Made by a program: the position numbers and the translations under genes. DNA of 64,000 nt from Saccharothrix sp. NRRL B-16314. Its GTDB lineage: Bacteria; Actinomycetota; Actinomycetes; Mycobacteriales; Pseudonocardiaceae. The notes beneath the pieces were generated by a model, which was given only the letters and a program-made list of their open reading frames with translations, searched no databases and was not told the DNA's origin. Shown here piece after piece: positions 24,601 to 33,475 of the stretch (positions within the stretch are counted from its first letter, which is position 1; every line of letters starts with the position of its first letter). Location: positions 91,044 to 155,043 of the forward strand of contig NZ_JNXC01000013.1 in NCBI RefSeq assembly GCF_000716595.1, given 5' to 3'.

Positions 24601-24903
24601 GTGACGATCGTGGACAGCAGACCCGAACCGCGCCTGGCGAGGCTGTGGCGAGGCGTCAGCGGCGCCTTGGCCGTCGGCTTGGTGCTGTTGGCGTTGGCGA
24701 TGATCGGCGTGCAGGTCTACGCCGGCGCCCACGACCTGCCGGGCCCCGGGTTCGGCGTGGTGGTCGGGCACGTGGTGGCGGCCGTCGCGGCGGTGGTGGC
24801 CCAGGTGGTCGCCGACCGGCGGAAGGGCTGGCCGGTGACGGTGTGCGGCCTGGTGGTCGTGCTGCTGGTCGCGGTGACGCTGTGGGTGTTCTGGTGGGCG
24901 TGA
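24601..24903 (+). CDS. Small membrane protein, three predicted helices
   Basis: A 100-aa protein beginning at GTG 24601, 10 nt after the nuclease stop. Short basic N-terminus (EPRLARLWR), then hydrophobic helices at about 22-42, 50-70 and 77-98. Unknown function, conserved-looking composition for this group. It is probably the last gene of the nuclease transcript. Confidence 0.6.
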   Translation: MTIVDSRPEPRLARLWRGVSGALAVGLVLLALAMIGVQVYAGAHDLPGPGFGVVVGHVVAAVAAVVAQVVADRRKGWPVTVCGLVVVLLVAVTLWVFWWA

Positions 24904-24913
24904 CCCCGCGTCC

Positions 24914-25786
24914 CTAGTCCAGCCAGGCGCGCCAGGTCGGCAGCAGGGTGGCCAGCAGGGCGTCCGGCGCCTCGGTGTTCGGTGAGTGCATGACGCCGGG
25001 CAGCACGGCGAAGTCGGCGTCCAGGCGCTCGGCCATGTCCCGCTGGCTCGCCGCGGACCAGGCGTCGTCGAACTCGCCGCACACCACCAGGCACGGGATG
25101 CAGGACGTGCGTGCGACGCGGGCCAGCTTGGCGACCAGGTCCGGTTCCGAGCGCAGCGCCTCGCCCATGCCGAGCAGGCCGACGGGGGACGAGCGGACGA
25201 ACCGCTCGCGGTAGAAGTCCTTGAGCTCCTGCGGGATGAGCTGCCAGCGCGGGTTCAGCGCCTGGCGGGCCTCGTGCACCTGCTGCGACGCCTCGACGCC
25301 CTGCTCGCGGAGCACGTTCTCGCCGTAGTCGAGGGCGGTGCGGCGTTCACCGGGCGGCAGTTCGGACGGCCCGGACGCGAGGAGCGTCAACCCCGACACG
25401 GGGGCGCCCGCCAGCACCGCGCCGCGGGCGACGAGTCCACCGAACGAGTGGCCGAGCAGGAGCACGCGTCTGCCCTCGGTGGTCAGCTTCGCGACCAGGT
25501 CGGCGATCACCGTGCCGAGGGCGGCGGGCCGGTAGTCGGGTTCCGCCACGGGGCCGACCGATTCGTACTGGCCGGGCAGGTCGACGGCGACGACCTCGAG
25601 ACCGGCGTCGGCGATCGGGTCGAGCAGCGGCGCGAAGTCCTCTTTGGACCCGGTGTAGCCGGGCACGAGCAGCGCGGTGGCGCCGAGGTCATGCCCGGCG
25701 GCGGGCGCGCGGAGGGCCGCGATCGGGCCGTGCCGGCCGGGCAGGTCCACGCGTTCCGCGCGGTGCGGGCTGAACTGCGAGTGCAC
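24914..25786 (-). CDS. Alpha/beta hydrolase
   Basis: A 290-aa hydrolase of the lysophospholipase/esterase-like group. The nucleophile elbow is GHSFGG, the acid is in VVCGEFDDAW and the catalytic His in GVMHSPN. No signal peptide, so it is cytosolic. The GTG at 25786 is used. It converges with the preceding membrane protein. Substrate unknown. Confidence 0.8.
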   Translation of the reverse strand: MHSQFSPHRAERVDLPGRHGPIAALRAPAAGHDLGATALLVPGYTGSKEDFAPLLDPIADAGLEVVAVDLPGQYESVGPVAEPDYRPAALGTVIADLVAKLTTEGRRVLLLGHSFGGLVARGAVLAGAPVSGLTLLASGPSELPPGERRTALDYGENVLREQGVEASQQVHEARQALNPRWQLIPQELKDFYRERFVRSSPVGLLGMGEALRSEPDLVAKLARVARTSCIPCLVVCGEFDDAWSAASQRDMAERLDADFAVLPGVMHSPNTEAPDALLATLLPTWRAWLD

Positions 25787-25888
25787 GTCTCGCAGTCTGC
25801 CCCACCGGCCGCGCGGGCGCTGACGCCTTTCCGCAGTGCCCGCGCGGTGTTCACCACTTCCGCGCCGACACGCCGCCCGTCTTTCGGG

Positions 25889-27253
25889 CTATCGGAGTGC
25901 GACGAGCGTGTCGCCGCGCTGCTCCAGCACGATCGGACCCTCGGTGGCCATCTCGATCGGCCCGGTGTAGCCGTCGCGGTCGACCGGGATCGCGCCGGCT
26001 TCCTGGCCGGTGACCTGGTCGAGCACCTTCAGCCCGGTCGCGACCGGCAGCAGCAGGTGGCCGGCGAGCGTGGTGCCCGGACCGAGGGTGCCTTCCACGG
26101 TCCACAGCGGGTTCAGGTCGACCGGCGACAGCGCGATCGTCCTCGACCCGGTGAACCAGTAGATGTTCGCGGTGCTGGTGAAGGTCGACGCGACCCGGCC
26201 CGGCGGGTCGCCCGCGAGCTCGTCGGCGCTGACGTCCACCGGGTACGACGCCACCAGGGCGGCGGTGTCGGCGTCGAACACCACGATCCGGCCCGGCACG
26301 GCCACCGCGACGCGGGTCGCCGTCACCGCGATCACCCGGCTGTTCTTCTCGCCGGTGACCGTCGTGCTGATGACCTGCGGTTCGTCGGACTTCTCGGGGT
26401 TCGGCTTGAGCACGGTGATGCGGTCGGACGGGTCCAGCGCGGGGCAGCGCTCGATCAGCGCGATCTTGCCGCCGGTGACCGCGAACGAGCCGTACGTGCA
26501 GCCGGTGCGCGGCTGCTTGTTGGGGTTCACGATGGCGCGCAGCGTGCCGTACTCCAGCGAGCGGACCAGGTCGTCGCGGCGGTAGACCTCGACGAAGTCG
26601 CCGCCGGTGGTGAGCACGTGCGAACCCTCGTCCAGCAGGCGGGTGCCGGGTTCGGCATCGCCGTTGCGCTGCGGGCCGCGCTTGCCGGAGCCGACTTCGA
26701 GGGTGGTGACCTCGGAGCAGTTGGTCCCCTTGCTGTGCACCGCGAACACCCGGCCCCAGGCCGTGGTGACGGTGCACAGGGGCCAGTCGCGGGCGTAGCG
26801 CCAGCGGACCTCGCCGCTCAGCGCGTCGCGGCCGACGACCTCTCCGCCGTCACCGGTGACCACGACCGAGTCAAGGTGGACCGGGGCGGGCGTCGCGCCG
26901 CTGGGCGCGCGCCAGCTCTCGGACAGCGAGGGCGGCATCGCGGTGACCGGTACCAGCGGGGTGACCTCGGTCGGGCCGGTCTGGCTGACGGTGTTGCGGG
27001 CGTCGCCGGTGAACCACAGGACGAGGCTCGCCACCAGCACGCCGACCACGACCACGGCCAGGCCGATGAAGTCGCCCCTGGTGCGCCACGACCGGGCCGG
27101 CAGCGGTTCCGGGGTGTGGTCGTCCTGCGGGTCCGCGGGCTCCGCCAGGACGTCCTCGTCCAGCACGACCTGCCCGTTCGACTCCGCCTGCTCCGGCTGG
27201 CCCACTGCCCGGCTCCCGATGGTCGGTGATCTATCGCGTTCGTCTGGCGACAT
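25889..27253 (-). CDS. PQQ-like beta-propeller membrane protein (Rv3212-like)
   Basis: A 454-aa protein: acidic cytoplasmic N-terminus of about 75 residues, one membrane helix (about 85-107, FIGLAVVVVGVLVASLVLWF) and an extracytoplasmic beta-propeller with PQQ-type blades (VVGRDALSGEVRWRY, IVVFDADTAALVASY, GLKVLDQVTGQE). Two Cys pairs in the propeller suggest disulfides. It lies directly downstream of rhlE as in M. tuberculosis (Rv3211/Rv3212). ATG 27253 was chosen; the open frame reaches 27328. Function unknown. Confidence 0.75.
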   Translation of the reverse strand: MSPDERDRSPTIGSRAVGQPEQAESNGQVVLDEDVLAEPADPQDDHTPEPLPARSWRTRGDFIGLAVVVVGVLVASLVLWFTGDARNTVSQTGPTEVTPLVPVTAMPPSLSESWRAPSGATPAPVHLDSVVVTGDGGEVVGRDALSGEVRWRYARDWPLCTVTTAWGRVFAVHSKGTNCSEVTTLEVGSGKRGPQRNGDAEPGTRLLDEGSHVLTTGGDFVEVYRRDDLVRSLEYGTLRAIVNPNKQPRTGCTYGSFAVTGGKIALIERCPALDPSDRITVLKPNPEKSDEPQVISTTVTGEKNSRVIAVTATRVAVAVPGRIVVFDADTAALVASYPVDVSADELAGDPPGRVASTFTSTANIYWFTGSRTIALSPVDLNPLWTVEGTLGPGTTLAGHLLLPVATGLKVLDQVTGQEAGAIPVDRDGYTGPIEMATEGPIVLEQRGDTLVALR

Positions 27254-27334
27254 GCTGCCACCACGGGGAAGAGGTCGGTGTGAGGCGGCGGCACCTCGTC
27301 CTACCCGTGGCAGGGGGAAGCCGGGCATCGGGCA

Positions 27335-27360
27335 GGGCAGCGCTCGGACCCGCGCTGCCC
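27335..27360 (-). terminator. Hairpin downstream of rhlE
   Basis: GGGCAGCGC pairs perfectly with GCGCTGCCC around 8 nt, about 55 nt after the rhlE stop in the gene's direction. Confidence 0.5.
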
Positions 27361-27415
27361 ACCACGATCGTTCCGCACGGGTGTTCCGTGCTCGCCCGCA
27401 CCCGGCGGTCGTGCC

Positions 27416-29152
27416 CTACTCGGCCGGAGCGGCTTCGCCCGACTCGCCGGTGCCCGTCGGGCGCCTGCGCCGACGTCGGCGCGGACGGTCGCCCTCGGCC
27501 GCCGACGGCTCGGTGGACGCCGACTCGGTGGGGGCCGGCGCGCCGGCGGTCACGTCGGCCGACGCCTCGGACGGCTGACCGTCGTTGCCCGGCGTCACGC
27601 CGCCACGGCTGCGGCGGCGACGGCGCGGACGGGTGCCGCCTTCGTCGCCCGAACCCGAGCCCGTGGTGCCGCTACCGCTGCCACTGCCCGCACCGGTGTC
27701 CGCCTCGGGGGCCGCGTCGCCGCCGGCCCGACCGGTGCGCTTGCGCTTGCGGGTCTTCCGGTCGCCCTTGAGGTTCTCCTCCGGTTCGGCGTCGAGGCCC
27801 GCGCGCGTGCGCTGGCCCATCGGCAGCCGACCGGTCGAACCGGACGGGATGTCCAGGTCCGCGAACAGGTGGTCCGACGTCGAGTACGTCTCCACCGGCT
27901 CAGGCTTGCCCAGGGCGAGCGTGTCGCTGATCAGCTTCCAGCGCGGCGTCTCGTCCCAGTCCACCAGCGTGACCGCGACACCCGTGCGCCCGGCGCGACC
28001 CGTGCGGCCGATGCGGTGCACGTAGGTCTTCTCGTCCTCGGGGCACTGGTAGTTGATCACGTGCGTGACGCCCTCGACGTCGATGCCGCGGGCCGCCACG
28101 TCGGTGGCCACCAGCACGTCGATCTTGCCCGAGCGGAACGCCCGCAACGCCTGCTCACGCGCGCCCTGCCCGAGGTCGCCGTGCACCGCCGCCGCCGCGA
28201 AACCGCGCTCGACCAGGTCGTCCGCCACCTTCTGCGCGGTGCGCTTGGTGCGGGTGAAGACCATCGACAGGCCGCGCTCGCGGGACTGCAGCGCGCGTGC
28301 CAGCAGCTCCAGCTTGTCGAGCGCGTGCGCCCGGTAGACGAACTGCTCGGTGCGCTCGTGGATCGCGCCCGCGTCGTTCTCCTCGGCCCGCACGTGCGTG
28401 GGCTGGTTGAGGAACGTCCGCGCCAGCGTGATGATCGGCCCCGGCATGGTCGCCGAGAACAGCATGGTCTGCCGCTCGTCGGGCACCATGCGCAGGATCC
28501 GCTCGATGTCCGGCAGGAAGCCGAGGTCCAGCATCTCGTCGGCCTCGTCCAGCACCAGGTTGCGCACCTTGCCGAGCACCAGGTGGCGCTGCTCGGCAAG
28601 GTCGAGCAGCCGGCCCGGCGTGCCGACGACCACGTCGACGCCCTTGCGCAGCGCCGCGATCTGCGGCTCGTACGGCCGGCCGCCGTAGATGGCCAGCACG
28701 CGCACGTTGAGGTGCTTCGCCGCGTCGGTCAGGTCGTGGGTGACCTGGAGGCACAGCTCGCGCGTCGGGACGACGACGAGCGCCTGCGGCGTGCCGTCAC
28801 CGGGGGTGACGATCCGCTGGAGCAGCGGGACGCCGAAGCCCAGGGTCTTGCCCGTGCCGGTGCGCGCCTGGCCGATGACGTCGTCGCCGGCCAGCGCCAG
28901 CGGGAGGGTCAGCTCCTGGATGGCGAACGTGCGGTGGATGCCCGCTTCGGCCAGGGAGCGCACGATCTCCTCGCGCACCCCCAGCTCGGCGAACGTGGGG
29001 GATTCGTTCTTGACCGGGGCGTCGGCCACTAGCGGGTGCGAGGTGTCCTCGGCGGGCACACCCGCCTCGCTGTGCTCCAAGGCCACCGGGTCGATATGGG
29101 TCTCTTCGTTCGTCGCGGTCAGGGTGATCGCCTCTCTCGTACCAGCGCGCAC
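27416..29152 (-). CDS. rhlE: DEAD-box RNA helicase RhlE-like
   Basis: A helicase of about 578 aa. Motifs in order: [11 protein letters not shown] (Q), ARTGTGKT (I), PTRELCLQV (Ia), TPGRLLDL (Ib), DEAD (II), SAT (III), [13 protein letters not shown] (V) and [13 protein letters not shown] (VI). A C-terminal tail of about 130 residues is Gly/Ser-rich with arginine clusters ([19 protein letters not shown]), typical of mycobacterial-type RhlE and likely to bind RNA. The N-terminus is uncertain: GTG 29152 is taken, but a CTG at 29122 after AGAGAGG would also fit. It unwinds RNA for ribosome assembly or decay. Confidence 0.88.
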   Translation of the reverse strand: MRAGTREAITLTATNEETHIDPVALEHSEAGVPAEDTSHPLVADAPVKNESPTFAELGVREEIVRSLAEAGIHRTFAIQELTLPLALAGDDVIGQARTGTGKTLGFGVPLLQRIVTPGDGTPQALVVVPTRELCLQVTHDLTDAAKHLNVRVLAIYGGRPYEPQIAALRKGVDVVVGTPGRLLDLAEQRHLVLGKVRNLVLDEADEMLDLGFLPDIERILRMVPDERQTMLFSATMPGPIITLARTFLNQPTHVRAEENDAGAIHERTEQFVYRAHALDKLELLARALQSRERGLSMVFTRTKRTAQKVADDLVERGFAAAAVHGDLGQGAREQALRAFRSGKIDVLVATDVAARGIDVEGVTHVINYQCPEDEKTYVHRIGRTGRAGRTGVAVTLVDWDETPRWKLISDTLALGKPEPVETYSTSDHLFADLDIPSGSTGRLPMGQRTRAGLDAEPEENLKGDRKTRKRKRTGRAGGDAAPEADTGAGSGSGSGTTGSGSGDEGGTRPRRRRRSRGGVTPGNDGQPSEASADVTAGAPAPTESASTEPSAAEGDRPRRRRRRRPTGTGESGEAAPAE

Positions 29153-29438
29153 GGCCTGTACGGGCCGCTCGACCGCGTCCACCGCCACTCGGCCGTCGCA
29201 AGGGGCCGGGCGGGTGTCGCGGGAGGGCCAGCGAGGTATGCGCGCACCCTCTCCTGGCGGCACGGTGCCGCCGCAGTTCAGCCTTCGGCACCGCGGCGAG
29301 CCCCCACTGGGCCGCGCCGCGCCGGGCGTCGACTACCGAGTCTACCCGCCGCTTGGTCCGATCGTGCTGGAACGCGAGGTCGAGTGCGGTTCCGCGTGCC
29401 TGGGGTGTTGCGCACGACACGCGACTAGGCTCGTGGGC

Positions 29439-30137
29439 ATGAGCGACCCAGGAGTGGATCGAGCGGCGGGTCAGGCGGTTGCGGTGGGTGGGGAAGGCCC
29501 GTTGGCCGAGGGCATCGTCGACCTGCTGGGCGCGCTCGCGTACGGCGAGCTGTCGGCGTTCGACCGGATGGCGGAGGACGCGCGCAGCGCTCCCACGCTG
29601 GCCGGGCGGGCCGCGTTGGCGCAGATGGCGGCGGCCGAGATCGGGCACTACGCGCTGCTGGAGCAGTACCTGGCCGACCGCGGTCACTCGCTGGAGGAGG
29701 CCATGCGGCCGTTCGCCTCGGGGTTCGACGCGTTCCACGCCTCCACCGCGCCGCGGTCGTGGTCGGAATCGCTGGTCAAGGCGTACGTCGGGGACGCGCT
29801 GGCGGCCGACTTCTACCGCGAGGTCGCGGAGTGGCTGGACGAGCCGACCAAGCAGCTGGTGCTCGCGGTGCTGGCCGACACGGGGCACTCCGCGTTCGCC
29901 GAGCGCGAAGTCCGGGCCGCCTGCGACGCCGACCCGACGTTGCGCGACCGGCTCACGTTGTGGGGTCGCCGGCTGCTCGGCGAAGCGTTGACGCAGGCCC
30001 AGTACGTGGTCGCGGAGCGGGACGGGCTGGCCGAGCTGATCGTGCGCGGCTCGGGCGACCTGGCGGGCATCGCGGCGCTGTTCCGCCGGCTGCAGCAGAG
30101 CCACACGAGGCGCATGACGGTGCTCGGGCTCGGCTAG
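29439..30137 (+). CDS. Ferritin-like fold protein (MiaE-like, Rv3210c type)
   Basis: A 232-aa four-helix protein. Carboxylate/His metal-binding pairs are seen in [25 protein letters not shown] and [15 protein letters not shown], the spacing of ferritin-like and MiaE-like proteins. The substrate is unknown; in mycobacteria the homologue sits beside rhlE. ATG 29439 starts the frame. It is divergent from rhlE with 286 nt between starts, about 175 nt of which looks empty apart from promoters. Confidence 0.75.
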   Translation: MSDPGVDRAAGQAVAVGGEGPLAEGIVDLLGALAYGELSAFDRMAEDARSAPTLAGRAALAQMAAAEIGHYALLEQYLADRGHSLEEAMRPFASGFDAFHASTAPRSWSESLVKAYVGDALAADFYREVAEWLDEPTKQLVLAVLADTGHSAFAEREVRAACDADPTLRDRLTLWGRRLLGEALTQAQYVVAERDGLAELIVRGSGDLAGIAALFRRLQQSHTRRMTVLGLG

Positions 30138-30176
30138 GGTTGGTTCGAAAGCATCCAACGCCGCACGGAGGTCAGC

Positions 30177-30407
30177 GTGGAGGTCAGGGTCGGGATCGCG
30201 GACAGCCCCCGGGAGCTCGTGGTGTCCAGCGGGCTCACCCCCGAAGAGGTCGAGTCGCAGGTCGCGGACGCGCTGAAGGCGGGGACGGGCCAGCTCGTGC
30301 TGGTCGACCAGAAGGGTGCCCGCTACGTGGTGCCCGCCGCGCGCATCGCGTACGTGGAGATCGGTCCGAGCGACGCCCGTCGGGTCGGCTTCGTCTCCGG
30401 CGGCTGA
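30177..30407 (+). CDS. DUF3107 protein (Rv3208A / TB9.4 type)
   Basis: A 76-aa protein with the DUF3107 layout: VEVRVGIADSPRELVV, then TPEEVESQVADALK and the closing YVEIGPSDARRVGF. An ATP-binding-like small domain; function unknown. GGAGG lies 5-8 nt before GTG 30177. It is downstream of the ferritin-like gene and probably shares its transcript. Confidence 0.85.
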   Translation: MEVRVGIADSPRELVVSSGLTPEEVESQVADALKAGTGQLVLVDQKGARYVVPAARIAYVEIGPSDARRVGFVSGG

Positions 30408-30452
30408 GTCCGGCGGTCCCGGGCGACCGGGCGAGCGGCTCCGGAACACGAG

Positions 30453-30478
30453 AAGGGGCACCCGATCGGGTGCCCCTT
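30453..30478. terminator. Perfect 26-bp palindromic terminator
   Basis: AAGGGGCACCCGA is followed directly by its exact complement, giving a 13-bp stem with virtually no loop. It separates convergent DUF3107 and DUF4873 genes and can act in both directions. Confidence 0.75.
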
Positions 30479-30496
30479 CCGCATTTCCCGCCGAGG

Positions 30497-30793
30497 TCAG
30501 CCGACCGTGAACGGCGGGGTCGAGATCCCCGCCACCCGGTAGCGCGACCAGGGGTCGGGGTCGGTCAGCGAGCCGGTCGCCGTGCCGTCGGGCGTGCGCA
30601 GCAGCGCGGTCCGCGCACCGCCCTCCACCAGCTCGGTGACCTGCTCGTTGGCGCCGACCCGGCCGTACCAGTGGTAACGGCCGTCGATGGGCTGGAAGTA
30701 GCCGCGCAGCTCGACGTCCACCGGCACCTCCCGCTCGTCGAACACCAGCACGGCGGTGCCCGTGTACCCGTCCTCGTGGTGCTCCTCGGACAT
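30497..30793 (-). CDS. DUF4873 protein
   Basis: A 98-aa all-beta protein: GYTGTAVLVFDEREVPVDV, RGYFQPIDGRYHWYGRV, then WSRYRVAGISTPPF. This is the DUF4873 pattern, often found alone or fused to monooxygenases; role unknown. The ATG overlaps the stop of the TetR gene by one base (TGATG), so the pair is translationally coupled. Confidence 0.75.
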   Translation of the reverse strand: MSEEHHEDGYTGTAVLVFDEREVPVDVELRGYFQPIDGRYHWYGRVGANEQVTELVEGGARTALLRTPDGTATGSLTDPDPWSRYRVAGISTPPFTVG

Positions 30794-31539
30794 CAGGCCT
30801 CCTCGGCGTCTGCATCGGGGGCGACGAGCCGCAGGTGGGGCTCGTCGAAGGGATCCGCTCCCGGGAAGTCCATGGTCAGCGGCGCGTCCGGGTCGAGTTC
30901 CACGCCCGCGGAGCGGAGCAGGCCGTCGATGGCGTGCCAGATGATCGTGGTCAGGTAGCCGCTCAGGCTGGCCCGCGTCATCGACTGCCGGTCCAGCCAC
31001 CAGTCGCCCGCGTTCTGCACCATGCCGACCAGCGCGTGCGCCCACGGCTCGGCGCCGCCGGAGTCCATCCCGAACCCGCGCAGGTAGTCGCCGAGCAGCC
31101 GGGCCAGGGCCGCCGCGATCAGCTGCTTGTCCTGGTCGACCACGTCCTGCTCGACCGGCCGGTCGGTGAACGACTTGCGCACCACGAACCGGTACAGGTT
31201 CGGGTGCTCCTCGATCACCGACAGGTACGCGTCCACGATGCCCTTGATCCGGACGCGGAGCGGGCCGTCCTGGCCGATCGCGGGGCCGAGCCGGTCCATC
31301 AGCATCTCGGTGCCGCGCTGGCCGACCGCGAGGTACAGGTCGGACTTGTCCGCGAAGTGCCGGTACAGCACCGGCTTGCTGACGCCCGCCTCGGCGGCGA
31401 TCTCGTCCATGCCCACGTCCGGGCCGTGCTCGGCGATGGCGCGGACGGTCGCCTCCACGAATTCGGCGCGCCGCGCCTCGCGGTGCCCCTTCCACCGCTC
31501 GCGGCGCGCGTCCGTCCCGCCCTTGACAGTTCGAGCCAT
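30793..31539 (-). CDS. TetR-family repressor next to AurF-like gene
   Basis: A 248-aa TetR protein. Helix-turn-helix at about 35-65: FVEATVRAIAEHG, MDEIAAEAGVSKPVLYRHF. The rest is the ligand-binding helical domain. ATG 31539 is chosen over ATG 31548. It is divergent from the diiron oxygenase gene with a 65-nt intergenic space holding a palindrome, so it probably represses itself, DUF4873 and the oxygenase. Confidence 0.85.
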   Translation of the reverse strand: MARTVKGGTDARRERWKGHREARRAEFVEATVRAIAEHGPDVGMDEIAAEAGVSKPVLYRHFADKSDLYLAVGQRGTEMLMDRLGPAIGQDGPLRVRIKGIVDAYLSVIEEHPNLYRFVVRKSFTDRPVEQDVVDQDKQLIAAALARLLGDYLRGFGMDSGGAEPWAHALVGMVQNAGDWWLDRQSMTRASLSGYLTTIIWHAIDGLLRSAGVELDPDAPLTMDFPGADPFDEPHLRLVAPDADAEEA

Positions 31540-31558
31540 GTCACGCACGCTACCAGAA

Positions 31559-31569
31559 GTAACCGTTAC
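31559..31569. promoter_or_regulatory. Candidate TetR operator GTAACCGTTAC
   Basis: A perfect 11-bp palindrome GTAAC-C-GTTAC in the short space between the TetR gene and the divergent AurF-like gene, followed by a CATACT -10-like element. TetR proteins of this type commonly bind such sites. Confidence 0.5.
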
Positions 31570-31604
31570 CTCAAGTTACACATACTCGAACGGGGAGGGA
31601 CCCG

Positions 31605-32504
31605 ATGACCCGGACCTTGAAGGTCGCGGATCGCGAGAAGACCGCCGAGCGTCTGCTCAACTCCTCGGCCGACAAGTTCTACGACCCGGAAGTGGACATC
31701 GACTGGTCCGCGCCCCTGGTCGACGGCCTGCGGTACACCCCCGAGCACCGGTGCTCGCTCTACGGCACCGAGCTGTGGGACCGGATGAGCCCGGAGCAGC
31801 GGATCGACCTGTCGCGGCACGAGGTCGCCAGCATCGCCAGCGTCGGCCTGTGGTTCGAGATCCTCCTGATGCAGATGCTGCTCAAGGAGGTCTACCGCTC
31901 GGACCCGACGACCAAGCACGCGCAGTACGCGCTGACCGAGATCGCCGACGAGTGCCGGCACTCCACCATGTTCGCGCGGATGGTCGAACGGATCGGCTGC
32001 CCGCCGTACGGTCCGAGCCGGCGCGTCTACCACCTGGGCAAACTGCTGCCGGTGATCGGCTACGGGCCCGCCCTGTACGGGTCGATCCTGGTCGCGGAAG
32101 AGGTCCTGGACCGGTTGCAGCGCGAGGCGATGGTCGACGAGACCGTGCAGCCGCTGGTGCGCATGGTCAACCGCATCCACGTGCTCGAAGAGGCACGGCA
32201 CGTGCGGTTCGCCCGGGAAGAGGTCGTCCGGGGCATGGCGAAGCTGACCAAGAAGGAGATGGCGTACCAGCGGTGGCTCATCGCGACGACGTCGATGTTC
32301 ATCACCCGGTCGATCGTCAACCCGGAGGTCTACGCGGCCGTCGGGCTGGACAAGGACGAGGCCTACAAGGCCGCGGTGACGAACCCGAACTGGCAGGAGA
32401 CGATCCGCTGGTCGGGTGAGCGGATCATGAAGTTCCTGGACGAGGTCGACCTGATCGGCAAGCCGGGGATGCGGGCATGGCGCCGGTCGTTCCTGCTCGG
32501 GTGA
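31605..32504 (+). CDS. AurF-like diiron oxygenase
   Basis: A 299-aa protein of the AurF/p-aminobenzoate N-oxygenase family. Two ExxH-type metal motifs are visible: EIADECRHSTMF and VLEEARHVRFAREE, with further Glu ligands in the helices before them. Family members oxidise amines or hydroxylate aromatics with O2 at a non-haem diiron centre; many housekeeping-style copies have unknown substrates. ATG 31605 follows CGGGGAGGG. Its end overlaps the next hydrolase by 28 nt, so they are co-expressed. Confidence 0.8.
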   Translation: MTRTLKVADREKTAERLLNSSADKFYDPEVDIDWSAPLVDGLRYTPEHRCSLYGTELWDRMSPEQRIDLSRHEVASIASVGLWFEILLMQMLLKEVYRSDPTTKHAQYALTEIADECRHSTMFARMVERIGCPPYGPSRRVYHLGKLLPVIGYGPALYGSILVAEEVLDRLQREAMVDETVQPLVRMVNRIHVLEEARHVRFAREEVVRGMAKLTKKEMAYQRWLIATTSMFITRSIVNPEVYAAVGLDKDEAYKAAVTNPNWQETIRWSGERIMKFLDEVDLIGKPGMRAWRRSFLLG

Positions 32505-33385
32505 GCGGCCGGGCGGCACCGCCGTGGGCGGTGGACCACCGGTTCGTGACGTCGGACGGCACGGCGCTGCACGTCGTGGACACCGGGCCGCGGGACGCGG
32601 AGCTGACGACCGTGCTGCTGCACGGCTGGACGTTGGACCACACGTCGTGGGACCTGGTGGCCGAAGGGCTGCCGGGCCGGGTGCTGCGGTACGACCACCG
32701 GGGTCACGGCGGGTCGGGGCCCGCGGCGAACGGGTCGGCCACCGTGGCGCGGTGCGCGGACGACCTGGCCGAGCTGATCGCGGCACGCGTGCCGACCGGC
32801 CGGATCGTGCTGGTCGGGCACTCGATGGGCGGCATGACGATCATGGCGTTGGCCGAGCAGCACCCCTCGCTGCTCGGACGCGTCGCAGGCGTCGTCCTGG
32901 TCGCCACCTCTTCGGGTGAACTTGCCGGGTCGACGCTCGGCCTGCCCGACGCGGTGGGCCGGGCCGTCGCGGCAGGGGAGAAGGCCGTCAACCGGCGGAT
33001 CGCCCGGTTGCGCCGGGCCGAGCTGCTGCGCCGCACGGAGATCGCCCGGCCGGGGCTGCGGTGGCTGCTGTTCGGCAAGCGGCCGTCGTGGCGGCACGTC
33101 GCGTCGACGGCGGACATGGTCGGCCGGTGCCACCCGGTGAGCATGGTCGGGTTCCGCGACTCGCTGAACGGGCACGACCGGCGCGCGGCGCTGGCCGCGT
33201 TCGCCGACGTCCCGGCGGTGGTGCTGGTGGGGACGGAGGACCGGCTCACGCCGTTGTCGCACGCCAGGGTGCTCGCCGAGGAACTGCCGCACGCCGAGCT
33301 GGTGATCTACCTGGGCGCCGGCCACATGCTGCCGTTCGAGCGAACCGCCGAAATCACCGGCCACGTCCGCGCCCTGTTGCGCTGA
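32477..33385 (+). CDS. Alpha/beta hydrolase
   Basis: A 302-aa hydrolase with LLHGWTLDHTSWD (oxyanion-hole region), RYDHRGHGGSG, nucleophile elbow GHSMGG, acid in VGTEDRLTP and His in GAGHMLPFE. Similar to epoxide-hydrolase/haloperoxidase-like enzymes. ATG 32477 overlaps the AurF-like gene by 28 nt; GTG 32501 is an alternative with minimal overlap. Substrate unknown, perhaps the product of the oxygenase. Confidence 0.85.
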   Translation: MAPVVPARVSGRAAPPWAVDHRFVTSDGTALHVVDTGPRDAELTTVLLHGWTLDHTSWDLVAEGLPGRVLRYDHRGHGGSGPAANGSATVARCADDLAELIAARVPTGRIVLVGHSMGGMTIMALAEQHPSLLGRVAGVVLVATSSGELAGSTLGLPDAVGRAVAAGEKAVNRRIARLRRAELLRRTEIARPGLRWLLFGKRPSWRHVASTADMVGRCHPVSMVGFRDSLNGHDRRAALAAFADVPAVVLVGTEDRLTPLSHARVLAEELPHAELVIYLGAGHMLPFERTAEITGHVRALLR

Positions 33386-33425
33386 ACCTGCGCTGAAGGA
33401 GCTGCGCTGCACCGGACCACCACGC

Positions 33426-33448
33426 GGGGCCGCCTCCCAGGCGGCCCC
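33426..33448. terminator. Perfect 10-bp hairpin terminator
   Basis: GGGGCCGCCT, a CCC loop, then AGGCGGCCCC, 41 nt after the hydrolase stop and before the convergent TetR gene. Confidence 0.7.
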
Positions 33449-33452
33449 GCCC

Positions 33453-33472
33453 GCCGTCTGCGGAGCAGCGGC
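33453..33472. repeat. 20-nt dispersed hairpin repeat, copy 1
   Basis: GCCGTCTGCGGAGCAGCGGC occurs here and, identical, at 50590-50609. It folds as GCCG-t-CTGC-GGA-GCAG-CGGC. Here it lies 4 nt from the TetR stop; the other copy is upstream of adnA. Confidence 0.75.
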
Positions 33473-33475
33473 AAT

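Noticed and set aside
30138..30176. tRNA-like GGTTCGAA segment
   Set aside because: It has no matching acceptor or anticodon stems; it is simply the short gap before the DUF3107 gene.
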